A model generated the notes under the pieces. It ran no database searches and was not told where the DNA came from. It saw only the letters and a list, made by a program, of their open reading frames with translations. Both the position numbers and the translations under genes were made by a program. A stretch of 64,000 bases of DNA, taken from the NCBI GenBank assembly GCA_033030425.1, contig JAUFSD010000013.1, forward strand, positions 1-64,000, read 5' to 3'. The stretch comes from Verpa conica (lineage: Eukaryota; Ascomycota; Pezizomycetes; Pezizales; Morchellaceae). Of this stretch, positions 1 to 13,860 are shown piece after piece; positions within the stretch are counted from its first letter, which is position 1, and every line of letters starts with the position of its first letter.

Positions 1-700
1 CCTAAAACGCGCGAACCACGCGGCGGGCCTTCGACCGAACTTGGCGGGTCGGGCGGGGGGGGGTTCCCAAGCGGGGACGTGCGGCGGTCAACCGGGGTCT
101 TGCGGGGGGGGGCGTGGCGTTGGCGCGGGGTACGCACGGGCACCCAAGCGGGGACCTGGCGACGGGGAGCGGGTTCCACGGGGGCGGGTACGCGGCTTGG
201 CGGTGGTCGGGTGGGGTGCGTGTTTGTTGTGGCGCGCGGGGTGGTTCCCACCTGCGGGCGACCTGCGGGGCGGGTTTTGGGTCCCCCACGGTCTGCGGAG
301 TCGGGTTCGTGCTACCGGGAGGCACGCGGGCGGGGCCGACACCGGGTTCTCCGGGGAGTACGGGCCTACGAAAAACGGGTACGGTCAAAAAACACGGGCA
401 ACTACTACCAGCGGGCAACGGGTCTAGGCGGGGGTTTTCTTTGTTGCGCAAAAGCGCGGTTCACAGTCCCGACTCGTGAAGCCAAGGGCAGGCCTGAAAG
501 AACGCCGAAAAGAAAACCGCTGACGGGCAACCAAGGTAGCACCGGATCTCCACTGGGACAAACGCGGAAACACTCCAAAAAGAAACGACCGACGGGGCCG
601 GATTAGCACCGGGGTCCCCCGTGGAACAGCCTCAAAAAACCAAACAGCCGACGGGCTACGGGTTTAGGGTCCCCCTTACTACACGCCGTGACTGCACTTC
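1..700. repeat. GC-rich, CpG-rich degenerate tandem repeat
   Basis: The first ~350 bases are overwhelmingly G and C; composition then falls steadily to ordinary AT-rich DNA by about 1.3 kb. A motif like CCCAAGCGGGGAC recurs near 67 and 147, with a related form near 243, so units of about 80-95 bp are visible. From 370 on, A-runs alternate with CGGGCAAC/CGACGGG-type blocks. Open frames exist on both strands and in several frames at once, which is what a stop-poor GC-rich repeat gives, so none is called a gene. The identity of the repeat is unknown. Confidence 0.6.
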
Positions 701-3340
701 GAGCGGGGACACGGGTCCATTACACCTCCAACTGTAGCGCCGAAACGCCGAGAACTTCACTTGGTGAGACTGGTCAAGCTACTCGGCAACCGCGGGCCAC
801 TTGTGTCTTGGACCGTGTTTTACGGGCGCGGGTTAACAAGGTTTGCAGAACGAACGACAGAGGTCAGAGAACAAAGCTCAAAAGTCTGCTGAAAACCAAA
901 GGACACTTACCACTCAACCCCACGCAAGAGACGGCTGTTTAGTTGGGCTCAAGGGACTGACGAGACGCAGATCTGTGTCAAGCCGTGGGACAGTGTTAAA
1001 CCCCAGAAACAGCCAAGGTGGTTTATTAGTAGTCTCCAGAGCGTTATTTAGAAGGCCAGAGAGTTTCACGTACCAGTAGAGTAGTTCTCCGGTGGTTGTC
1101 GATCCAGCAAAACTACACAAGACCAAAAAACGGGGGGCACATTGACCGAGTGAGAATCCGTGATGCTGACATTAAGAATATCTTGGTGAGATAGGAGGAG
1201 GTAAATAAAACACACCAACACGCGTACCACCCAGAAAGGGCACCAGAAGCGGGACACGACAAAGTCTACTCGGGCTTTAGTCGTGGATCAGATAAGCACG
1301 GGACGGTGGGGTATGGGGTATACGTTATAGATTAAAGACTATAGCCAACAAACCCGCAGCACCTTGGAATATCAGAAGATAAAGGAACCGTGCTGAAGCC
1401 GGAGGGTTTGGCAAATACGTGGTACCTGCCGGGTGAAACGTTAACCCATTATCACTAGGGCTCCAGAGATCCGCCAGTAGATTCCTATTCGGATAGGAAG
1501 TCCTAGTAGCAGAGCTTGTTGTCGAAATTATGTGTCAGAAAGCTATACCACGACGTGTTTATATGTAGATGAAAGGCCGGGACTTACCATAGTAATGTAT
1601 ACAAATTAGCCAGCAAGTGTGCCAATCACCATCTCTCACTCGATGTTGTCATTCATTGTTGATAGAGGTATAGAAATATTCTGCAAGGTAGGAAGATTAG
1701 CAGCGTCGAACTTACTCAGGGGAGAGGATTGAATTATACAGACACAGATGCTATTCCCCGCGGTAGGTAGAACGCTGCTCCCATCGTACAAAGACCCACG
1801 ACCGAATACACAAGCTCCAGTTGATAGGAATATCTGAGTGTCAAAACTCAGGAGAAGTCGATGTTAGAGGGTAAGTACCAGCTTAAAAGCACCCAAGAAT
1901 CAGTTAGCACAGCTCAGATGTCCTGGGGAGCAATCTTACTGCTGCATTTCTCGGAACTCTCAGTAGTCGTGTCCATAGACGCAAGCAATCAAGTGTACCT
2001 ATGGTAGAAGGAGGAGGTTAGCATTGGGTAGAGTTTGTAACGAAGGGCTGAGGTATTATGCCACGGAGGAGACAGCACCTAATCGATATCGATGGAAGCT
2101 CATATCCAGGATATTTATCCCTGGATGATTGGGGTTGCTCCTACGTTGAAGGCATCTCGTGTGTGGATATTATGTCGAGCAGTAGGGCGTTCGATTGGGG
2201 AGGCTTTTTATAGTGGTTGCTGTGCAGCTTGAAGTCGAAAGAAGTTTGCACTGGATGGAGAAAGGGATTGTGTCGTGGATGGTGTTTAGAGAAAGGAGTG
2301 TGATGGAGACGAGATGTTTCAGTGGGAATAGCTGCCACGTCTCCGCAGCCGTAGTGACGTCACGATACTATTTGTGATAATACGCCCTATGTTCGGTCGG
2401 GGCGACATGTTTCTACCTGTCCTGGTCACGCCGTCCAGTCAATGAACACGTGGTCTTTCTCTTCTACGCAAAATAAATAGACCAACTCCCACGCGGTATG
2501 AAAAACGCCTAATTAATTTGTCTTTCTATTGTCGGAGATCTCACCAGTCAATCCCTTGGTTGCTGTGGCACATAGATGATCATTGAGGTGGGGCTAGTGT
2601 AGTGGCCCCAATGAAAGAACTACTAGCTAATACTGGGTATAATAAGAACCGTAGAAGAATTATCATACGTAGAAGGCACATCATAAAAAATCATTTTCCG
2701 GCATTGTCATCAATATAAGTGTTCCCATCAAAATGGAGGCGCGAGTATGACTCTAGTGGAGGTAGTATATATCTATATTACACCCTCTAGTCGTGATTAC
2801 GTTGTGTGTATTTACGGTCTTCTGCTGAGATGTATTTTATGCGAGTATGGGGTTCAGCCTTTTCTACTACCAACAGTAATTATAGGAGGTGGAGTCTACG
2901 GGAGTTCCTGCCAATCACGAACAACCAGCCTAGAGACTCCCCTATGGCTAAGAAACCGCCCGGCTTCAAAACCTACAGCCCAGCAACCACTACATCTCAA
3001 AGATGCTTATTATTTCTATCGCTCTTCTTGACCCAGGTCTTTATCTGAATACGAGTACGCTTATAAATAAAACGGTAGGGATATCTTGGCAGTTCGTACA
3101 AGAATCATAAGCACCCACCCGGTGCCCAGAAATATGCGAATGCAGACACAAAGATTAAACAGTCAGACACGTACTCATGAAATGGCCTTTTACGGAAGTC
3201 AGCAGGAGAATTATCAACCGTGAAAATGACAGACCAGGTGGACCCCTAGAACAAGACGACATTCTGTACCCAGCCGACGCCAGAAACTATAATGGGGTAT
3301 TGGCGTGGAGAGAGCTTAAAGGAAGAAAGAAATGTTAATT
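701..3340. other. Intergenic, no gene seen
   Basis: GC content declines through the first part and is AT-rich after about 1.3 kb. Frames are broken everywhere and I recognise no domain, RNA gene or well-preserved transposon protein. Confidence 0.5.
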
Positions 3341-3604
3341 AGACGGCGAGGAGAGATATAGAGAGAGGAGGGAGAGAAAGAGTAAGGATGATGTGAGGGA
3401 GGAGAGCGAGTGAAGCGGTGAAGTGAGAGAAAGAAGTAGAAGCAAGGATATTAGCTTCGTTTTATGATTAGTTCTTGTTTATTTTTATTTTTATTCTTGT
3501 TTATATAGTTATTCTGGCTTCTGCTTCTGCTTCTAGCATTGTGTGGTGCGAATACCTTTGTCTTTGGGCTCCATATTCTTATAATTCATTCATTCATTCA
3601 TTCC
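3341..3604. repeat. Low-complexity purine tract, T-rich tract and (ATTC)n microsatellite
   Basis: Bases from about 3341 to 3455 on the plus strand are nearly all purines (GAGAGA/GGAGGGAG-like). They are followed by a TTTATT/TTTTATT-rich stretch and GCTTCT triplets near 3515-3535, then about five ATTC units at 3584-3604. This is simple sequence with no coding signal. Confidence 0.75.
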
Positions 3605-5303
3605 GCTCGGTGCCCGCCAGAAATCATTGTGGCATATCCCGAGAAACTAGTAGAGTCGGTCCCGAGCCTCCATATGTATTAAGCTTTCTTGGCTTGTTGG
3701 GGCTACTGCCTTTTGTAAGCATTAGTGGCTAGTATCGGTACTTTATGAGGCTCCTTCAAAGTTTCGTACCGGAATTAATACAGCTCCCCAAGCTGTGACC
3801 CGATGAGATCGCTATCTGGTATCCTTGTGTAGTACATGAGCATAGTATACTGGTCTTTTATCATGCATCAGGCCCTTGTGATTATGTTAAGTCTATTGAA
3901 TATATATGGCAACGGTCCCCAGACACCTCCGGTTGTTCAACATAGTAAATTTTTCACTGGAATACCGGAGTACATCTGACCACTCGGACATTTCTAGACT
4001 TTATGCAAATAGAGCTAATTCTACAATTCCACGGCATCGACCAGCTCCCCTGAAAGAGGTCCACGAATGTACAGTCACAGCCGAACCATCCTGGCATCAG
4101 ATGTCGCGCAACGGAAACTTTCCATCAATACACAATCACCACTGGAATATCTTACCTATCAAAGAATTTATGTAGAAATAGAATATTAATTCCTGTTCAA
4201 CTCAAAAAACTCACCTAACGAGAATCTTTACATATTTCATTAATACAGCCACACAAGAGTTACCCGGTGTAAGATATGTCTCAGCCACTTTACAACGTCA
4301 CCTCTAACGGATACGACGGGGAAACGCCATACGACTGGGTAATGCAACGACCAATTGCATACGAAATGGTCATTTTTGCCCCTTCTGTCTCCCACCCATG
4401 CAATGGTTTATATTAATAAGGATGGCTCTAAGAAAGTAGTCCCTCCCCAGACTACTTATTAATTTTGTAGTAATGAATATTGTATTCTATTGGGGGTATA
4501 GGGTTCCCAGATTAGCCAATGCTTAGGATCTACTCTTGCTTAAATATATTATGATGAGACAGGAGTATGCCTATAGAGTATTTCATCTTTATATAGTGAC
4601 TTGTTGGCTCCCTACAATATGTCGGTAGAATCCCTGTACAAAAACCGGAAGCTTGGCAATATTTCACACGCGTCAAACCGCAAACCCACAGTATGCAAAG
4701 GCGAGTTGAATTTACTGCCATAGCATTATAAAATTTAGTCGTAAATATCGAATTAAATCAGTATTTCAGGTAGATTATTGCACCAATACCATATTCCTCC
4801 CATATCGCTAGCGTATTGGCGGGAGCACCGTACTAATCCCACCCCTCGTTTTGGTACTGTAGGTACCAATCTTTGATATCCACGATAAACACAGCTCCAT
4901 CACTGCTAAATAGGGAAATTAACTAGGAAATATCTATCTTTTTTATCCTAGTATTATTCACCTCAATCAATTACTGGTGTCGGAGGTGAAAGTTGCCAAG
5001 ATGACTGTTTTGTGTGTAATGGGTGTTGCATTACCCGGTCGTATTGTGTTTCCCCGTCACATACCTTATTGCTTCCTCCCCACCATCCTCTCGAATTTGA
5101 CCAAAAGATCCAATCATAGCCGTGGTTGGTGCCGGGCAATGACGAGCTGCGCTATCGGAGGTTACAAAGTGTATTGGTGATATAGCTCTTATCAAAAGGT
5201 ACCCCAAGCAGAGCCTTTCCCCTTCTTCCTTACTGACATTTTCCCATTTTTTGCAGACACCTCTTTCTGGACAAGCACCACCCTCAAAGACTGTATAATG
5301 TAT
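3605..5303. other. Intergenic, no gene seen
   Basis: AT-rich sequence with only short open frames. I see no domain, splice-linked frame series or repeat clear enough to name. Confidence 0.5.
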
Positions 5304-5413
5304 CAGCTTCACAATTCCCAGTTTCGCGAAGATATCTTGTGAGTGCAACTTCCCTACTGCCAGCTTCATTCCCAGTTCCGCAAGGGTTTCTTGCGAGTTC
5401 AGCTTTCCCTACC
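5304..5413. repeat. Two-copy tandem repeat, ~57 bp unit
   Basis: Both copies start with CAGCTTCA (5304 and 5361) and run through TTCCCAGTTYCGC, CTTGYGAGT and TTCCCTAC. The copies differ at several positions and by a small indel, so the duplication is not recent. Confidence 0.7.
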
Positions 5414-8400
5414 ACCTTCCCCATAATGACTACTACCTTGTTCCTCCCGCTGCTTATCCCCTCCATCAAAGCTAGGATTGTACAAGCGTTAACGAAGGAG
5501 ATGATGGAAAATACTCCTTGTAGTTCCACTGCCGCCAGCACACATACACAGACACCGACGGATCTTCCCCGAGCACCCGACCCGTATGCGGTATTTTGGC
5601 TGCGGGAAGAGTAGACTTCATGTTCTTTCAAACCCCTTCATCTATGTCTCTTCACTCGAGTTACAATGAGCCCACTATGATTGCATTCCCTTGATATCTG
5701 AAGTCTCGGTGCTGGCAACTGTGGTAAGTCGTTTCTGGCCATGGACCGAGGGGCACGATGTCTACCGGGATTATTTATACACACCGGTGGAGAGCGTGCT
5801 ATAGGTAGATTGCTGACTCACATTATATTCTAGGACACCTGCCCCCTTTTCCTGCGTGCCTCCGTGCTCTTGACGGGTGTATTCCTTCATCAGTCTGAGT
5901 TCATCGTGGCAGGTTCCTCTGTGCTTGGGGTTCGGTATTGGGTACCACGGAGGTCCGGCTACTACCCCTTGAAAATACTCGATCGCCGGAAGCTCAGTTG
6001 CTGATCATGGTAATTCTCAGTTTGAGCAAGTCAGACACGGGCCAGTCATCTCCAACCGCAGACATCGTCACTGTTTGTATTTTACATCATCGGCTGGAGT
6101 TATAGTCGGGCTGCTAGTTGGGAACCGCGAAGCTCCTACACAGTTACTTTCTATTCACCCAATCAACGCACCCTGAACTCAACCCGCCGCTCCTCCAGGT
6201 ATACCGGAGTTAGAGAATTAGTCCCGGGCCGAGGATATGTTGATGCAAAAACCAAACCACGGTTCGGAAGTCTCCCCGCTTCAGATTGGTATAGGGGTAT
6301 TGATTAGATATTGGCAATTTCAGGGAAATTTATGACGTGCTCTGTTGAAACCCCTTCTAGGAACTGGACACACGTACCATCCCAACGACTTGACTTGGTG
6401 GCCTGGTTTTCCCCTTGTGATGCTCTAGTCTGTTTAAGTTGCCTCAAATAGGACCTCCGTGGTTTACATACACCGTTGATGTCAAAGAAGGGTTATTCTT
6501 AACTACAACAGATTATTCTTTGTGCGACCACCAACCCACCGTATCTTTATCCGACCTACCTAGTCGGCATTGGTAGGCGTGACTTCACATCGGCTACCTC
6601 CTCCGGTAGTGTGTCTTCGTCATTAGGAGATTTTCAAGCTGAGTGCACTACGTCACAATATCTCACTCGGTAATGCGCAAAAAAACCATTGGCTCGGGTA
6701 ATCAAGGCCCCCCGTGCTTGGTAAAGTGGGTTCCTTTTAATAATATTCCTGGTATATTGGTAGGACCCGTTGGGGGTCTTCTCATGCCCAGCCCCTTTTC
6801 TGAAGTATGTAGATAGGCTGATTCCGACTGATTTATCTCCAAAAGCTGTAGTACCCCAGACATTAAGGCGAGGATCAAAGACTCGATTTATCACGACCGG
6901 GTTTCCCTCCCGAGGCACCATCTGATCTTTTATCAGTAGGATGGTTAAATGAGACGAGACGGATAAAAGCATGGAGGAGTGCAAGGATAGCGGCAGCAGA
7001 TCTGCGGAGGTGGGGAGGTAAAGCTTAAGCCTCATAATTCTCAACTCACCTCCGGTAGTCTCGGCTTCACCATTGTTACTTTATTTTTGTTCAAGTTGTG
7101 TGGAGTCTGTTGCTGCTTTCCTTCCTTTTGAAAGGATCACGGGCTTCCCTCATTTCGATTTTCTCATGTAGGTTTCCGGATTCACTTGTTGTTTTCTGGG
7201 AAGCAGTTTCAAGAATTATATAACAGTTCATAGGAGACTGCCCCTAGCTTGTGGCAATTATTGAGGAACCTTCATAGATAAGGGATTTACGAATGGGTAA
7301 TCCATCCCCTTGCCAACACCGGCATCGAATGATTATCAAATACAAAGACTTAAACTCCCAATAAAACGCCCTTCAAGCAGCTCCCTATATTTGATCGCCA
7401 GCTGATTCATTGGGGATAAAATAAGACAGCCAATTGTTCAAGGGTAGCTACAGGTTATCCTATTAAACCACATACCTACGCAGGCCGCCGTATCCAAGGC
7501 TCTCATTACCACCCAGGGCATCCCCGGTCTATCAACTTGCTACTGGCTTCCTGTTTTTGATGTTGGTGCTGAATATAAATAGATTCAGACAAACTGACGA
7601 GGAAGACCGTAGCTCGTATCTCCTCGTGTGTGTGAATCTGATTCGATATCGAGCCCGATTATAATATGAAAAACCCAACAAAGAAAATAATTTCCCCACA
7701 ACCACGGCTTGATTACCCTGGCTATAATACATGTAAAGGCTATTCCTCTTATTATTTAGACATAGTGTATGACCATATTTGGCCTATTTCTAAATTGTCT
7801 GTGGTTTTTGAGTGCCGTTTGGGTCCTCCTCTTGTGTGCGCCTCCGGCCCACCTACAAAAAAACACAACGGTTTTTCTCTTCCAACTATACTGAAAGATG
7901 AGCCCCAGGACAACTTGGCATAGGTATGCCTTTCAATTTCGTAGGCTAGAGGGTTTTAGGGGTGCTGCTATCCCTCGAGTGCTGGTCCTTTGTTATCCAC
8001 CTCATCAATCTTTTGCTTTCTCCCACGTATGATGCTCAGTATTAAACCCCATGCAACCTGTACTCTAAACTTTTACCAGCTGAAAATGCCTCTAGATCGT
8101 GGTATATGATATAATGATCGGTCAAAGCCGTGCCTGTACATTTTCTATATCAACCCCACCCATATATTGACTACCGCTATCAATAAAAGCAGGTATATTA
8201 AGCATGGCTTTCCACTCATCTCCAGTGGACACCTGCGCTTGCTTTATCCCAGCAGAATTACTGCTTTTAGGGCCTGGCTTGCGCCTCTCTTTTAACACTT
8301 CAGACCCTCTTTAGTCGATGAATACTAGTCATCATAGACATAGGAGCATTATCAATCCATAAAATTATAGCTATCGCTAATAAAATAACACCAGCTCGAT

Positions 8401-11400
8401 AATGGGACCGAGTTTTGATAGAGTGTTTTTGGAAATAGTGAGCTCTGCAGGGAAATCTTTCGTAGATGTTCGAGCAGCACCACATGGACCTATGCCTTTA
8501 TTTCGAATTAAGAAACAAGTGGAAGGTTCATCTAATAGTTAAATAAGTGGTGCTAGGGGAGATATGAAGCAATTCCAAACCCACAGAGCTAGTATCACTT
8601 ACGCCTTCCGGGATAGTGGAGTAAGAGAAGATCTGGGATGCTCATATTCGATGGGTGAATGTCAAATACGTGGCCATAATCCACACCACAATTAAGCTTC
8701 AAACTCTGGGGAATCGGTTTGAAGGAGTGCTTTCTATTTATTTAGAGATCGCCCAATGTATTATACCATGGCTCCGTCGATAGAAATCTTAGAGGAGGTT
8801 ACTCGGTAAACTTGTGCATCATGATCGCTGTGATTAAGAGGATCGACATTTTGATGCCATAATTCCTTTCAAAACGCATCATAACTAGCTGAGCGTGGAG
8901 CGGCTGAGATTGGAGCAGCTATATGATGATTTTCCTTAATATCTTGAAAGCGTGTTTGATTCACATAGTTACACATTACGAGTGGGAAGAGGTTCACCGT
9001 GGCACCAATAATATCCTACAGCTAGTACTACCACTAGTATATATATCACAATATCCCACCAGCATTCGATTGCTTCGGCGTTATCACCTTCCACACTCCC
9101 CCCCTTTCCAGCTGGTATATTTCTCAGTATCTTCTTATGTACCACATATGGATTTTTGTTTGTGAGAATGTTATTAAATATGTCGTCATTAAAAAGAAGT
9201 TGAAAGCTGTTGATCGGTTCTATCACATTAAGATTTCGTAATTAAGCGGCAAACGATCTAATACCTTATGCAGTGGGTGCTTATAGCCAATATGTTGGAG
9301 CCCCGAGGCATTTCGGAGTGTTGAAAATTGAATATGGGTGCTGGAGTGGGCTTCGTGGTTGTTTTTGTCGCCGAGTGATCCTTTGTGATCCGGAACGTTG
9401 GGGTCTTTTTGTAATTTTTAGGAACTTTGGGGGGGGGGCTAGGTTCATTACCTGTTATAGATGAGGCAATAAATACTAGACTGCCGTAGTCTAAGTACTC
9501 TATCAGGAATTATGGGTCCAATAGTGGGCAGGGGTGAGTTTGTACGAGAAAATACTAGTGAGTGGATGTCCTTTTAAACTTTCTTTAGGGCTCACAAATG
9601 TTCTTCTATTCTTCACAAGTAATAATTTTCTCACTCTGTGTCATCCTATATACTAGAAAAGGGGTATACATGGGTGGTTGACCTATTATACTAACTTCAA
9701 GATTATTATTTAAATTGGGTTCGAATTAGCTCGGGAAATGGGTTGCTACGTATGAGGGGATATTAATTGATGAGACTGTACATGAACTCTGTTGAAGAAA
9801 AAGATATCTTAGATCTCTAGTCCCTCATTCCAACCCCCTTGGAATCCAGCTTCTCCTCCGGAACGTCCTCTCTACTCTGGCACGGGTATCAGCGGCTATC
9901 ATACAATCAGTACCACCTGTTGCTGCGCGGACGTCAAGCCCAATCTTAAAAAGCCAGGGCTCTTCTCATGGCTGCATGTACTTATTATTTATTCATTCAT
10001 TTGTTCGTTCCTTGATCGAGTCACCCCCCCTTCCAGACAGTAATCACACAACCCCCTAGCCACCGTCTTAGCGGTTCACACTATCGTCACTCACGCCTAC
10101 GCGATATAAAAATACAGTGTTAATCAATCACTCTCATTTCCAGCCGGGGTAGTGGGGGAGAGAGGGGGGCATGGCGGTCTAGTATATGCATGGCGACGGC
10201 CCCTCGTACAGGTGGAGTAGGGTACGGTCGCTGTTGAGGCGGAGGGTAGCGGGGGAAGAAATCTGACATCCCCGAGTTCCCGTCGACAGCGGAAACAAAG
10301 ATATGATGAGACTGTCCCTAGAGAAAGGTTCCCCATTCCAGAGTACCCGGCTTGTCCACCCCCCATCCCTTTTGGGCTGTTGCTTGGCCAAACCGTAGAC
10401 ACCCCCGAGGACTTCCCTTCTACGGCACTCCGCCATTCGTAGGCTGCTAGGTTGATCTAGAAAATGATTGGTGATTTCGTATACCTCGTACTTTGTTGCC
10501 TTGTGCGCTGCCGGGAGTGACAATGCTGATTCTAAGAGTGAATATGGGTTGCCTGTATTGTTGATATCATTATAGAACTAGCTAGATTTAATCCCTGATT
10601 GGAATAATAGATTATATGCGTCATGCCCATCACTCACCACACCATGTATCATGAGTTTTTCTTTTGTGGAGCGCAAGAGTGGCACCGTAAAAATCAGTTG
10701 AATGACATATATTTAGGAAACATCTAGAGGTGCTCTGGGGGGGGGGGTAGCCTTCACTTGGTTCGTAACTATGGGCTAAGGGTTCCATTATAGTCAAACA
10801 TAAATAACCGCTTCCCTTTCCTTTCCACTGTGGCATTATATCCCTCTAAGGAGCGCCTTCGATTGACTACTGGTGTTATTGAGTCCTCCTTGTCGCCATT
10901 CAAACATGAGGAAATATCGATCATATTGATTGAATATGTATACTTAGATATGAGTAGATGACTGTATTAAACTTCGATTCTTTGATTTCTAGACTGTTTT
11001 CCCTGTAGTCTTTACTGCGTGTTAGCCAACATATCCAACAAAGCCCCTGCTCAAGAACCAACTCGAGCACCGTCTCTGACTCTGAAGTAAATAAGGATGC
11101 ACGCTCGAGGTGGATGGGTGTAGTAAAGACGAGACCTTAATATATGATTCGCACTTGATCTTCAAATATAGGGAATAAATATCTTCGGAATGGCGTATAA
11201 TCTTATCTCATCGTAGGCGACTGGGATTCTTCATCGCTCAAGCTATCCTTAGCGGCTCTCCTCTATAGGGGTATACTCTATGATGGCTGATACTGCCTCA
11301 CTGAAGTATCCGGATGGCAAGAACGGGTATCGAAATTCCATCCTGATTAGCCCACAGAACACAACAAGCCTCCACAGATGTCTACGAGTGATCGTGGTAG

Positions 11401-12600
11401 TCTTTTAGGGCATGCCTTGGTAGAGGTGCCAAAACCATTCCCGAAATCCTTGTTATCACTTCCTCGCCCACGAGGAGCAGGGTTAAGTAGAGGGCTCGAA
11501 CAGATGAAAGACGTGAAAGTAGATTGCCGTGTATGCCTGCTCCATAAAACGGTTTGGTACTCTGTTATTACGAACCCCGGGGAGGTAATAAGTTGGGAGG
11601 AATCAGTAAGGAGGTAATTCGGAGAGTTTTGGGTAGGCAGACAGCAAAAGAGACTTCCCCTATATATCCATAGTCGATTTCAAATTATTCTGAAGCTTTC
11701 TCCATCTCTGCACTCTCCAGTACCAATAAATCCCACTCAACACTGATCATACTCTCTCGCCCTCATCTCATATACTAGTCTCTTTTTCATCTCCATGATT
11801 GCTTTTTTAGACATATGGTGATGCATCAAGCTGCGTATATGTTTTGAAGAGGTGAGAAAGAAGGGTGCTGCCTTGATAACGGTAGTCCTGGGAAGCTAAG
11901 GAGCAGAGGAATTCATTCTTTTGCGGAATATTCACATAAAGTCACTTGGGAGGGTGCAGGTTCGAAACACGCCTTTAGAGGAGGTTATTCACTCAATCGT
12001 AGCCTCCTGACGTCCCTCGATGGATTCAGAGTTTGGTGTTAACGCCAAGATGATTGTACGTGTGTCGAGGTAAGTCAGGCGAGAGTAGATAAGTTAGGAG
12101 CGCGTACTTTCATCTTCTTACTTCTTATGAGTACCGTATCCCCTGGACCCTGCTTTATCCACGCTTAGGGTATTTATGATATTTCTCATTGAGAGCAGAT
12201 AATTTATATCTTGATACAGGAGCCGATTGAGGTTGGGGACCAGGACAGGGTAATCAGCCCGGGGAACCGCACTACTCGGATGGCGGTGTCATAGATTGTG
12301 TCATTAGTAAATTTCTTAGCATGCGTAATATGCCACATAAGAACCCCCTGTGGCTCATAGTTTAGACAAATATAATTCATCATGTCCTATCTCTCATAAT
12401 CAGGCCTCAGTGCTGCGGGGAGTGAAGCCTTCAAAGCGCGATATTACAGGCGGCCCTACAACCATCGTGAATAAAGACAAGATAGGTCTTCCCACAGCCA
12501 GGCTACAACTCTCAGAAGTTAACTTCGTCATCATTGAGGTCCTATACATATCCTGGAATCCCCTCACGTTGCCCCGGGAGCCAGGGTACAAGGGCCTGTT
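5414..12600. other. Long intergenic stretch, no supported gene
   Basis: About 7 kb without a recognisable gene. Short frames occur on both strands, but none continues across plausible splice sites or shows a known domain. A short TATTCATTCATTTGTTCGTTCC-like simple sequence lies near 9990-10010 and a slightly GC-richer patch at 10140-10400. The stretch is most easily read as decayed repeats, which I cannot assign to a family. Confidence 0.45.
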
Positions 12601-12604
12601 CACG

Positions 12605-12765
12605 GGTATTTCTATCAGGCAATGAATCTCAGTGCTGGCGTGTTCATACCCATTAAACTCACTGCTGGGAGGTTGGAGCATCTACGGAGTATAGTAGAGA
12701 GTTTATTTTCAGATTATTGTCGTTAGTCAACGGACCACAGTGCTGGCGTGTTTACACCCAAGCTT
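12605..12765. repeat. Diverged copies of a dispersed short repeat
   Basis: Phrases such as CAGTGCTGGCGTGTT (near 12630 and 12740) and CACTGCTGGGAGGTTG (near 12660) recur. They resemble the CCACTGCTGGAGAAAGTTG core of the repeats at 13.56-13.85 kb and 21.6-21.8 kb, so they look like worn units of one family. Confidence 0.45.
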
Positions 12766-13555
12766 CGTGGCTGATAATAATAATCTCTATAACAAAAATT
12801 CCACTTAGCGCTGTAAACACCTAACAGGAAATACTATCCCGAGGATGCGCCTTGACCTTATAGTGACTTGTTACCTAGCTGCTAGTGTGGTTTAAATCAT
12901 CTCTCTATCTTACGCATAGTCAATTTTTTGTTAGTATTTCATGGGTGATATCCCGGCTGGCGATATGAAGTCCCAATTCTAGTAGAGGGAGTTGGCTGCC
13001 ATGCCAGATTTGTATGGTTTTGGCGACATTTTTCACTTATTTGATTTCTATGGTTTAGGCCCTTCAGTATGCTAAAGCCTCAACACGAAAAATAAAATAA
13101 ACATTAGGGGTGGTCTTTAGGTACTGGAGAATCACCCCTGGGGTTCTGGGCTTCTAGGCACCTGTCTGGGGTGGTTTCTCTGCCGAGAAAGTCACTATTC
13201 AGCGGAACCTCTCATTTTTAGTGAAAGGCACTAAGGACTAGATGTTTATACTTCCTCTATAGCTAGCTTCCAGTTATGTTAGAGGAACTATCATTATGGG
13301 TACATTGAGTTTTGTGGCCATATGTTGAGGAACCCGCTACTTAAATTATCATGCAACAAGAGGCGCTTACCTAAGCAAATCACCACCACTTCTGCGTAGG
13401 ATTCCGCTCAGCCCCTTAACAACGTCATCCTGACACTTCATCTCCACTCCCCTTACATCTAGATATCTCATCTACAGAAACCACCACACGACAATACAGA
13501 AGCCATAATCATAGACCAAACGCTTACCCGTTTTCTCGAACCGCTACCGCTAAAC
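12766..13555. other. Intergenic, no gene seen
   Basis: AT-rich sequence between two clusters of the same dispersed repeat. No coding region or RNA gene is recognised. Confidence 0.4.
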
Positions 13556-13559
13556 CTCT

Positions 13560-13860
13560 ATACTCGTATTAGCCAACGGATCCACAGTGGGGCATATCTC
13601 GTATATGCGTAATTCCACTGCTGGAGAAAGTTGCATCGATTTGAGGTAGAGCCTATGTTCCTGGACTCGGGTAGCGAATGGATCTGCATTGTGAGATATA
13701 CGTACCTCCGCTGCTAGGGGAGTTTGAATTCTTTTAGTAAGTTCTACACCTCTGTATTTGGGTTATTCAATCCATCCACATGGTAGCATTTGATAGAGAT
13801 GCGTAAATCCACTGCTAGGAAGGTTATATCGATATGAGACATAGAATATTCATCTAATCA
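13560..13860. repeat. Diverged ~100-bp tandem repeat
   Basis: Three units follow one another. Each has a GGATC-CACA-like start, an ATATGCGTAA or ATACGTAC phrase, a CCACTGCTGG/CCGCTGCTAG core, then AAGTTGCATCGATTTGAG-like sequence and ATAGA/TAGAGCC. The same order of motifs appears at 21.61-21.78 kb. Divergence between units is high. Confidence 0.6.

Noticed and set aside
2..606. Overlapping open frames on both strands at the left edge
   Set aside because: They are a by-product of GC-rich, stop-poor repeat DNA; several frames are open at once, with Pro/Arg/Gly-rich translations and no domain.
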